64,000 nt of DNA from CADEDH01 sp039029735 (GTDB lineage: Bacteria > Actinomycetota > Acidimicrobiia > Acidimicrobiales > SZUA-35), in NCBI GenBank assembly GCA_039029735.1, contig JBCCFL010000031.1, positions 7,731-71,730 on the forward strand, read 5' to 3'. A model generated the notes under the pieces. It was not told the DNA's origin. It saw only the letters and a program-made list of their open reading frames with translations, and made no database searches. A program made the translations under genes and the position numbers. Below, piece after piece: positions 57,753 through 64,000 of this stretch (positions within the stretch are counted from its first letter, which is position 1; every line of letters begins with the position of its first letter).

Positions 57753-58556
57753 ATGGACGCCTCGCTCGACCGCTACTCCGACTTCCCGGGCCTCCGGCTC
57801 GATCGCCCTGAACCGGGCATCCTGCGCATGGTGCTCGACACTCCCGGCAAGCTCAACGCCGTCGACGCCCAGAAGCACGCCGATCTGGCCGACGTGTGGA
57901 AGGTGATCGACCGCGACCCGGAGACGCGCGTCGTGGTGGTTCACGGGGAGGGTGGTGCCTTCTCCTCCGGGGGCGACATGGCGATGATCAACGACATGAT
58001 CGAGGACCCCGATGTCCGGGCGGAGACGTTCCGGGAGGCTCGCGACCTCGTGTACAACATCGTGAACTGTTCCAAGCCCGTGGTGTCGGCGATCGAGAAG
58101 GTGGCCGTCGGGGCCGGTCTGGCCACGGCGCTCATGGCCGATGTGTCTGTCGCCGGTAAGACCGCCCGGATCATCGACGGCCACACCAAACTCGGTGTCG
58201 CCGCCGGCGACCACGCCGTGATCATCTGGCCGCTCCTGTGTGGGATGGCGAAGGCCAAGTACTACCTGATGACGTGCGATCCGCTGACGGGCGAGGAGGC
58301 CGAGCGCATCGGCCTGGTGTCGATGGCCGTCGACGATGACGAGGTGATCGACACGGCCTTCGATGTGGCCCGCAAACTCGCTGGCGGGTCGCAACAGGCG
58401 ATCCGCTGGACGAAGTTGGCCCTCAACAACTGGCTGCGGATGGCCGGCCCCGCCTTCGATGCCTCGGTGGCACTGGAGATGCTCGGGTTCGCCGGCACCG
58501 ACGTTCGCGAAGGCGTGGCCGCGATCACCGAGAAGCGGCCGCCCAACTTCGGCTGA
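57753..58556 (+). CDS. Enoyl-CoA hydratase/isomerase family protein
   Basis: A 267-residue crotonase-fold protein. The oxyanion-hole elements are GEGGAFSSGGDMAM and KPVVSAIEKVAVGAGLATAL; DHAVIIWPLLCGMAKAKYYL and GEEAERIGLV follow the family order. The usual catalytic Glu pair of short-chain enoyl-CoA hydratase (GGG..E and the second E) is not clear, so another crotonase reaction is possible. It stands alone between convergent genes. An upstream in-frame ATG at 57720 is less likely than 57753. Confidence 0.85.
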   Translation: MDASLDRYSDFPGLRLDRPEPGILRMVLDTPGKLNAVDAQKHADLADVWKVIDRDPETRVVVVHGEGGAFSSGGDMAMINDMIEDPDVRAETFREARDLVYNIVNCSKPVVSAIEKVAVGAGLATALMADVSVAGKTARIIDGHTKLGVAAGDHAVIIWPLLCGMAKAKYYLMTCDPLTGEEAERIGLVSMAVDDDEVIDTAFDVARKLAGGSQQAIRWTKLALNNWLRMAGPAFDASVALEMLGFAGTDVREGVAAITEKRPPNFG

Positions 58557-58571
58557 TCAGACCAGCCGGTC

Positions 58572-59456
58572 TCAAACACCGAACGCCGTCCAGTAGTGCT
58601 CGGCGTCGCGCTCGCTGAAGCAGTCGATCAGGATCCGGTCGAACCGGGTGGGCTCGGCGTTGGTCCACTCGGTGATCGTTGCGAGTGCGATTGCGGCCGC
58701 CTGGTCGGCTGGGAACGAGAACACACCGGTCGAGATGCCACAGAACGCCATGGTGCGAATTGCCTCGACCTCGGCGGCAACGTCGAGGCAGGACCGGTAG
58801 CAGCTGGCCAACGCCTGACGTTCTGCTTCGGTCGGCTCGGCCCCGGGCACCAGCTGCGGGCCGACCGTGTGCACGACGTATCGGCTGGGGAGGGCATGGG
58901 CCCGCGTGATCTTGGCGGCACCGTCGGGTTCCAGGGCACCCTGGGCCTCCATGATCGTGGCGCAGTCGTCGCGTAGGCGAGGGCCGGCGCCGGAGTGGAT
59001 GGCGTTGTCGATGCAGGGGTGACCGGGCAGTCGGCACCCGAGGAGGTGGGTGTTGGCGGCGTTCACGATGGCGTCCACGTCCAGATGGGTGATGTCGGCC
59101 ACCACCAGCGACACGCGATCGGCGAGCGGATGGTCGATCCCGGGCCCAGAGGCGGCCGCCACCGTGGGGAGGTCGAGAGCTCCGATGGTGGCGACGGTGC
59201 TGGCGGCCGCCACGTTCACACGTTCGATGTCATCGACCACCGCTGATGGCAGCTCGTACGGATCGATCTCGGCGAGGCGGTTCCGCGCCCGGCGCAGCAG
59301 ATCTGTGGGGCTCTCGTTCGGAGTTGGCGCGACGCCGATCGCACGCGCAACCGTGCGCAGCGTGGTGGGCCACTCGGGGTCGGGTGCGATCGATCGCTGA
59401 TCGTCGAGTGCGACCAGCGATCGGTACTGATCGAGGGGGAGCGGCACGTCGGTCAT
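58572..59456 (-). CDS. Zinc-type macrodomain protein, likely protein-ADP-ribose hydrolase
   Basis: A 294-residue protein. After an N-terminal helical segment of about 110 residues, the macrodomain shows DAIVNAANTHLLG (Asn132, Asn135) and GCRLPGHPCIDNAIHSGAGP, with Cys141, His146 and Cys148 matching the zinc-binding CxxxxHxC pattern of SpyMacroD/SauMacro-type Zn-macrodomains. Later VVHTVGPQL and FCGISTGVFSFPAD are the ADP-ribose-binding loops. Those enzymes remove ADP-ribose from protein. Start ATG 59456 has GAGGGG five bases upstream; ATG 59468 is an alternative. Confidence 0.87.
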   Translation of the reverse strand: MTDVPLPLDQYRSLVALDDQRSIAPDPEWPTTLRTVARAIGVAPTPNESPTDLLRRARNRLAEIDPYELPSAVVDDIERVNVAAASTVATIGALDLPTVAAASGPGIDHPLADRVSLVVADITHLDVDAIVNAANTHLLGCRLPGHPCIDNAIHSGAGPRLRDDCATIMEAQGALEPDGAAKITRAHALPSRYVVHTVGPQLVPGAEPTEAERQALASCYRSCLDVAAEVEAIRTMAFCGISTGVFSFPADQAAAIALATITEWTNAEPTRFDRILIDCFSERDAEHYWTAFGV

Positions 59457-59468
59457 GGGGCCCCTCAT

Positions 59469-59762
59469 TCTGGCCGGGCCGATAGACTCCGACCAGCAGA
59501 GTCAGTGCCGCTGATACCCTCCGAGGTCAACCGTGTGGAGGGTGCCGGGTGATGGTTCGCGGTGGTCGACCGCGGTCGACGGTGGGCCGCTCTCAGCCGC
59601 TGTTGTGGGCTGTTGTGAACGTTCGGCGCCGGCCGTAGGCTTGACAGCTGGCATTCGACCACCCCTGGGCCGGCCTGTCGCCGATTCCTCACCGCCTGGT
59701 GGTTGGGAGCCGTTTACCGTTCGTTTCCGATCGCTCGTGCTCCGGCGCGTGAGAGGTGCCTC
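59469..59762. promoter_or_regulatory. Leader and promoter region of the str operon
   Basis: No gene is seen in this 294-base gap. It contains a TTGACA hexamer at 59641-59646 with no good -10, a perfect 16-bp palindrome GTCGACCGCGGTCGAC (59565-59580), and a TACCGT hexamer near 59716. The long leader before rpsL may hold growth-control or antitermination signals. There are no rpoB/rpoC genes upstream here. Confidence 0.4.
59565..59580. repeat. 16-bp perfect palindrome GTCGACCGCGGTCGAC
   Basis: A perfect palindrome about 180 bases before rpsL. It could be an operator or part of a longer leader hairpin. Confidence 0.5.
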
Positions 59763-60131
59763 GTGCCCACGATACAACAGCTGGTTCGCAAGGGCCGGGA
59801 ATCCAAGTCGAAGAAGGCCAAGACGCCGGCCCTGATGGGATCGCCTCAGCGTCGCGGGGTGTGCACCCGCGTCTACACGGCCACGCCCAAGAAGCCGAAC
59901 TCCGCGCTTCGTAAGGTGGCCCGTGTTCGACTGACCACTGGTATCGAGGTCACCGCCTACATCCCCGGTGAGGGGCACAACCTCCAGGAGCACTCGATCG
60001 TGCTCGTGCGCGGTGGTCGTGTGAAGGACCTCCCTGGTGTCCGCTACAAGATCGTGCGTGGCACCCTCGACACCGCCGGTGTCCGTGATCGCAAGCAGGC
60101 CCGTAGCCGTTACGGCGTGAAGAAGGATTAG
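59763..60131 (+). CDS. rpsL: 30S ribosomal protein S12
   Basis: A 122-residue S12 from GTG 59763: PTIQQLVRKGRESKSKKAKT, TPKKPNSALRK (the decoding-centre loop with the streptomycin-related lysines) and GRVKDLPGVRYKIVRGTLDT. The lysines whose mutation gives streptomycin resistance appear wild type. Binds 16S rRNA at the decoding site. First gene of the str operon; 5 bases from rpsG. Length is normal for the protein. Confidence 0.98.
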   Translation: MPTIQQLVRKGRESKSKKAKTPALMGSPQRRGVCTRVYTATPKKPNSALRKVARVRLTTGIEVTAYIPGEGHNLQEHSIVLVRGGRVKDLPGVRYKIVRGTLDTAGVRDRKQARSRYGVKKD

Positions 60132-60136
60132 CAACC

Positions 60137-60607
60137 ATGCCTCGTAAGGGCCCAGCTCCCCGTCGTGAACTCGAACCGGATCCCGTGTACCGCTCGGTGC
60201 TCGTGACCCAGATCGTCAACAAGGTTCTGCTCAACGGCAAGAAGAACGTTGCCGAGCGCATCGTGTACGGCGCACTCGACGTCGTGTCGGAGAAGACCGG
60301 CGGTGACCCCATCGCGGCGCTGAAGCGCGCGGTCGACAACGTCCGCCCCCAGCTCGAGGTGCGGAGCCGTCGCGTCGGTGGTGCCACCTACCAGGTGCCG
60401 GTCGAGGTCCGTCCTCGCCGCGCCACCACGCTGGCCGTTCGTTGGCTCGTCGGTTTCTCCCGCGACCGTCGCGAGCGCACCATGGCCGAGCGTCTGGCCA
60501 ACGAGATCCTGGATGCCTCGAATGGCATCGGAGCCTCGGTGAAGCGTCGTGAGGACCTTCACAAGATGGCGGAGTCCAACAAGGCCTTCGCCCACTACCG
60601 TTGGTAG
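60137..60607 (+). CDS. rpsG: 30S ribosomal protein S7
   Basis: A complete 156-residue S7: MPRKGPAPRRELEPDPVYRS, with the following VLVTQIVNKVLLNGKKNVAE, the RRVGGATYQVPVEVRPRR beta-hairpin and C-terminal MAESNKAFAHYRW. It nucleates assembly of the 30S head. A 5-base gap after rpsL keeps it in the operon. Confidence 0.98.
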   Translation: MPRKGPAPRRELEPDPVYRSVLVTQIVNKVLLNGKKNVAERIVYGALDVVSEKTGGDPIAALKRAVDNVRPQLEVRSRRVGGATYQVPVEVRPRRATTLAVRWLVGFSRDRRERTMAERLANEILDASNGIGASVKRREDLHKMAESNKAFAHYRW

Positions 60608-60659
60608 CCGAGTTCGTGTCCCCCATCAGCCCCTTCGCCCTTCCTTCCTGAGGACAACC

Positions 60660-62756
60660 ATGTCGCGCCCGACCCCCCTCGACCGATACCGCAACATCGG
60701 CATCATGGCCCACATCGATGCCGGCAAGACCACGACGACCGAGCGCATCCTCTACTACACCGGTAAGAACTACAAGATCGGTGAGGTCCACGATGGCGGC
60801 GCCACGATGGACTGGATGGAGCAGGAGCAGGAGCGAGGTATCACCATCACCTCGGCTGCGACCACCTGCTTCTGGGGTGACCACCGGATCAACATCATCG
60901 ACACCCCCGGCCACGTCGACTTCACCGTCGAGGTCGAGCGTTCGCTGCGCGTGCTCGACGGTGCCGTCGCCGTGTTCGACGGTGTGGCCGGCGTCGAGCC
61001 CCAGACCGAGACAGTGTGGCGTCAGGCCGACCGCTACGGCGTTCCCCGGATGTGCTTCGTCAACAAGCTGGACCGCACCGGTGCCGACTTCTACTTCGTG
61101 GTCGACACCATCAAGGAACGCCTGACGGCTGACATCGCCATCACCCAGCTTCCGATTGGTGCCGAGGCCGACTTCCTCGGCGTGGTCGACCTGCTCAAGA
61201 TGAAGGCACTCGTGTGGTCGAAGGCCACCGACGAGAAGGATCTCGGGGCCACCTACGAAGAGCAGGACATCCCGGCTGAGTTGGCTGACAAGGCCGATGA
61301 GTACCGGGCCGAGTTGGTCGAGGCGGTCGCCACCGCTGATGAGGACCTCATGGAGAAGTACCTCGAAGACGAGGAGATCACCGAGGCCGAACTCAAGGCT
61401 GGTCTGCGGAAGGCGACGATCGACGGCTCGCTCGTGCCGATCCTGTGCGGCACCGCGTTCAAGAACAAGGGTGTGCAGCCTCTGCTCGACGCCGTTGTCG
61501 ACTACCTCCCGTCGCCCATCGATCTGCCGCCGGTCACCGGCACCATGGTGAAGGGTGGCGACGAGGCCGAGCGCAAGCCGTCGGATTCCGAGCCCTTCTC
61601 GGCCCTTGCGTTCAAGATCATGACGGCGCCGAACGTCGGCAAGCTCACCTACTTCCGCGTGTACTCCGGCCAGCTCGAAAAGGGCGGTCAGGTGATGAAC
61701 ACCCGCACCGGCTCCAAGGAGCGGCTCGGGCGTCTGCTGGAGATGCACGCCAACAAGCAGGAAGACCGTGACGTGGCCATGACCGGCGACATCATGGCTG
61801 CCATCGGCATCAAGAACGTGCGCACCGGCGACACGCTCACCGACCTGAGCGACGCCATCGTGCTGGAGACCCTCGACTTCCCGGATCCCGTGATCCACGT
61901 GGCCGTCGAGCCCAAGACCAAGGCCGACCAGGACAAGATGGCGAAGGCCCTCACGTCACTGTCGGACGAGGACCCGACCTTCAGCGTCACGAGCGACGAG
62001 GAGACCGGCCAGACGATCATCGCCGGTATGGGCGAGTTGCACCTCGAGGTGCTGGTCGACCGCATGCTCCGTGAGTTCAAGGTGGACGCCTCGGTCGGTA
62101 AGCCGCAGGTGGCCTATCGCGAAACGATCACCGCCGTGGTCGAGAAGGACACCTACACCCACAAGAAGCAGACGGGCGGCTCGGGTCAGTACGCCGAGGT
62201 CACGATCAAGATGGAACCGTCGGGTCCCGGCGGTGGCTTCGAGTTCGTCGACAAGATCACCGGCGGCCGCATTCCCAAGGAGTACATCCCCTCGGTGAGC
62301 CATGGCATTCAAGAGGCCATGACCACCGGCGTGCTCGCCGGCTACCCCACCGTGGACGTTCGCGTCCATCTGATCGACGGCAAGTACCACGACGTGGACT
62401 CGTCGGAAATGGCATTCAAGATCGCCGGCACGATGGCCTTCAAGCAGGCGGCCCGCATGGCCAAGCCTGTGCTCCTGGAGCCCATCATGGCCGTCGAAGT
62501 GGTGACTCCCGAGGACTACATGGGCGACGTCATCGGCGACCTCAACTCACGTCGAGGCAAGGTCGGCCAGATGGAGGCTCGGGGCATGAACCAGGTGGTG
62601 TCGGCCGAGGTGCCGCTGTCGGAGATGTTCGCCTATTCGAACGATCTCCGCTCGAAGACCCAGGGTCGAGCCACCTACACCATGCAATTCCACAGCTACC
62701 AGCAAACTCCCGGCAACGTGCAAGAGGAAATCGTCGCACGCCTCCGGGGCGAGTGA
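60660..62756 (+). CDS. fusA: Elongation factor G
   Basis: A 698-residue translational GTPase. G1 AHIDAGKTT, G2 RGITI, G3 DTPGHVDF and G4 NKLD are all present, along with domain IV (GGSGQYAEVTIKMEPSGPGG) and domain V. It drives ribosome translocation and recycling. ATG 60660 follows a GAGGACAACC stretch, 52 bases after rpsG. Confidence 0.98.
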   Translation: MSRPTPLDRYRNIGIMAHIDAGKTTTTERILYYTGKNYKIGEVHDGGATMDWMEQEQERGITITSAATTCFWGDHRINIIDTPGHVDFTVEVERSLRVLDGAVAVFDGVAGVEPQTETVWRQADRYGVPRMCFVNKLDRTGADFYFVVDTIKERLTADIAITQLPIGAEADFLGVVDLLKMKALVWSKATDEKDLGATYEEQDIPAELADKADEYRAELVEAVATADEDLMEKYLEDEEITEAELKAGLRKATIDGSLVPILCGTAFKNKGVQPLLDAVVDYLPSPIDLPPVTGTMVKGGDEAERKPSDSEPFSALAFKIMTAPNVGKLTYFRVYSGQLEKGGQVMNTRTGSKERLGRLLEMHANKQEDRDVAMTGDIMAAIGIKNVRTGDTLTDLSDAIVLETLDFPDPVIHVAVEPKTKADQDKMAKALTSLSDEDPTFSVTSDEETGQTIIAGMGELHLEVLVDRMLREFKVDASVGKPQVAYRETITAVVEKDTYTHKKQTGGSGQYAEVTIKMEPSGPGGGFEFVDKITGGRIPKEYIPSVSHGIQEAMTTGVLAGYPTVDVRVHLIDGKYHDVDSSEMAFKIAGTMAFKQAARMAKPVLLEPIMAVEVVTPEDYMGDVIGDLNSRRGKVGQMEARGMNQVVSAEVPLSEMFAYSNDLRSKTQGRATYTMQFHSYQQTPGNVQEEIVARLRGE

Positions 62757-62812
62757 GACAACCAACCACCGAGAACAGCTCGTTCCGGAATCTGTGAAAG
62801 GACCTCAGGATC

Positions 62813-64000
62813 ATGGCCAAGGAGAAGTTTGAGCGGACGAAGCCGCATGTGAACGTTGGCACCATGGGTCACATCGACCATGGCAAGACCACGTTGACTG
62901 CGGCGATTACGAAGGTGCTGTCGGATCGCGTTGCTGGCTCGCAGGCCACGGCGTTTGAGGACATCGACAAGGCTCCCGAAGAGCGTGAGCGTGGCATCAC
63001 GATCAATGTGTCGCACGTTGAGTATGAGACCGACAATCGGCATTACGCCCATGTGGACATGCCGGGTCACGCTGACTACATCAAGAACATGATCACGGGT
63101 GCCGCCCAGGTGGACGGTGCGATCCTGGTGGTCAGCGCTGCTGATGGGCCGATGCCGCAGACGCGTGAGCACGTGTTGTTGGCTCGTCAGGTTGGTGTGC
63201 CGGCCATTGTGGTGGCGTTGAACAAGGCCGACATGGTTGACGACGAAGAGCTCCTCGAACTGGTCGAGCTCGAGGCTCGTGAGCTGTTGAGCGAGTACGA
63301 GTTCCCCGGCGACGATTGCCCGGTGGTGCACGTGTCGGCGTTGAAGGCCTTGGAGGGCGATTCCGACGCCGGCGACAAGATCATGGAACTCATGACCGCC
63401 GTGGATGAGTACATCCCGGAGCCGGAGCGTGATCTGGACAAGCCGTTCTTGATGCCGATCGAGGATGTGTTCTCGATTTCGGGTCGTGGCACGGTGGTGA
63501 CTGGCAAGGTTGAGCAGGGCATCGTGAAGACCGGTGACGAGCTCGAGATCATTGGTATCAAGGACACGCAGAAGACGACGTGTACTGGTGTTGAGATGTT
63601 CCGCAAGCTCCTCGACGAGGGTCAGGCTGGGGACAACATTGGCGCGCTGTTGCGTGGTATCGACAAGGACGAGGTGCAGCGGGGCCAGGTGTTGGCCAAG
63701 CCGGGCAGCATCACCCCCCACACTGATTTCGAGGCTCAGGTGTATGTCCTGACCAAGGAGGAGGGTGGCCGTCACAAGCCGTTCTTTGCGAATTATCGGC
63801 CTCAGTTCTACTTCCGTACGACGGACATCACTGGTTCGGTGCAGCTGCCGGCTGGCACCGAGATGTGTATGCCGGGTGACAACACTGAGATGACGGTTGA
63901 GTTGATCAACCCGATCGCCATGGACGAGGGTCTGCGGTTCGCCATCCGTGAGGGTGGCCGCACTGTAGGCGCCGGCCGCGTCACCAAGATCATCAAGTAG
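62813..64000 (+). CDS. tuf: Elongation factor Tu
   Basis: A 395-residue EF-Tu ending with TAG on the last base of the window. GHIDHGKTT, RGITI, DMPGHADY and NKAD are intact; RHKPFFANYRPQFYFRTTDI and the C-terminal GRTVGAGRVTKIIK are standard. It delivers aminoacyl-tRNA. Preceded by GAAAGGACC. Codon choice in parts of the gene (many TTG, GTG, CGT and GGT) differs from the CTC/GTC/GGC-rich use in fusA next door. Confidence 0.98.
   Translation: MAKEKFERTKPHVNVGTMGHIDHGKTTLTAAITKVLSDRVAGSQATAFEDIDKAPEERERGITINVSHVEYETDNRHYAHVDMPGHADYIKNMITGAAQVDGAILVVSAADGPMPQTREHVLLARQVGVPAIVVALNKADMVDDEELLELVELEARELLSEYEFPGDDCPVVHVSALKALEGDSDAGDKIMELMTAVDEYIPEPERDLDKPFLMPIEDVFSISGRGTVVTGKVEQGIVKTGDELEIIGIKDTQKTTCTGVEMFRKLLDEGQAGDNIGALLRGIDKDEVQRGQVLAKPGSITPHTDFEAQVYVLTKEEGGRHKPFFANYRPQFYFRTTDITGSVQLPAGTEMCMPGDNTEMTVELINPIAMDEGLRFAIREGGRTVGAGRVTKIIK

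Noticed and set aside
59469..59762. rpoB/rpoC or another gene in the gap before rpsL
   Set aside because: No reading frame with a domain; an antisense frame at 59502-60134 is the shadow of rpsL.
1..64000. tRNA, rRNA, transposase, integrase or phage genes
   Set aside because: None of the expected sequence signatures was seen by eye; a tRNA search program would be decisive.

Overview
The window is a 64 kb stretch of high-GC DNA (by eye about two thirds G+C) from an actinobacterium. The gene families fit a member of class Acidimicrobiia or a close relative, but I infer this from gene content, not from a phylogeny. Supporting signs are the str operon (rpsL-rpsG-fusA-tuf), a WXG100/EccC secretion island, a Tad/Flp pilus locus, a DtxR/IdeR regulator, many GTG and TTG starts, and many genes whose start codon lies only 6-8 bases after a TAnnnT hexamer, the pattern of leaderless actinobacterial transcripts. 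No tRNA, rRNA, CRISPR array or insertion sequence was seen.

Layout. 1-10.3 kb is metabolic and transport: the start of an acyl-CoA dehydrogenase, a Gfo/Idh/MocA oxidoreductase overlapping an LLM flavin monooxygenase, a YeiH-type exporter flanked by two LysR regulators, a DsbB-like/thioredoxin-like pair, a three-gene ABC-2 exporter, a DUF1330 protein and a PNPOx-like protein. 10.3-14.3 kb is a molybdenum hydroxylase operon (S-L-M order) whose large subunit has the form II AYRGAGR motif, preceded by an AT-rich regulatory island. 14.4-15.8 kb holds a secreted Thr/Ser-rich protein and an L,D-transpeptidase with no ordinary start codon.

15.8-27.2 kb, all on the minus strand, is a Tad-type pilus operon: CpaB-like protein, TadZ-like protein with an altered P-loop, TadA, TadB, TadC, a small Flp-like pilin, three TadE/G-like pseudopilins, a large membrane LysM-BTAD protein, a prepilin peptidase and an FHA protein. 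Just upstream (27.2-30.7 kb) is a decaying tandem array of a two-gene unit (lipoprotein plus secreted protein): one intact copy, one with a truncated second gene, and a relic of a third.

30.7-45.5 kb is a non-mycobacterial type VII secretion island: four WXG100-module proteins (one a bare 94-residue WXG100, one fused to an HEYQH metallopeptidase-like domain, one to an alpha/beta hydrolase, one to a hydrophobic tail), associated lipoproteins and unknown proteins, an FHA-bearing EccC/EssC-like triple ATPase, an FHA-winged-helix protein and a Ser/Thr kinase with a seven-repeat WD40 sensor. An 18-bp palindrome, AAGGGGATCGATCCCCTT, lies upstream of the three WXG100 transcription units and is repeated beside the lipoprotein array. 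It looks like the operator of a local regulon that may link the secretion island to the lipoprotein/Tad side.

45.5-59.5 kb holds envelope-glycan genes (FAD amine-oxidase-like protein, sugar-nucleotide epimerase, GT-C membrane transferase, a fused flippase-like/GT2 protein), a Ser-Gly-repeat lipoprotein possibly related to iron-assimilation proteins, a DtxR/IdeR regulator with an IdeR-like box over its own -35, a MoxR/CoxE-like VWA/CPBP-protease operon, a secreted mucin-like protein, an enoyl-CoA hydratase and a zinc-type macrodomain protein. 59.7-64 kb is the str operon; tuf ends on the last base of the window.
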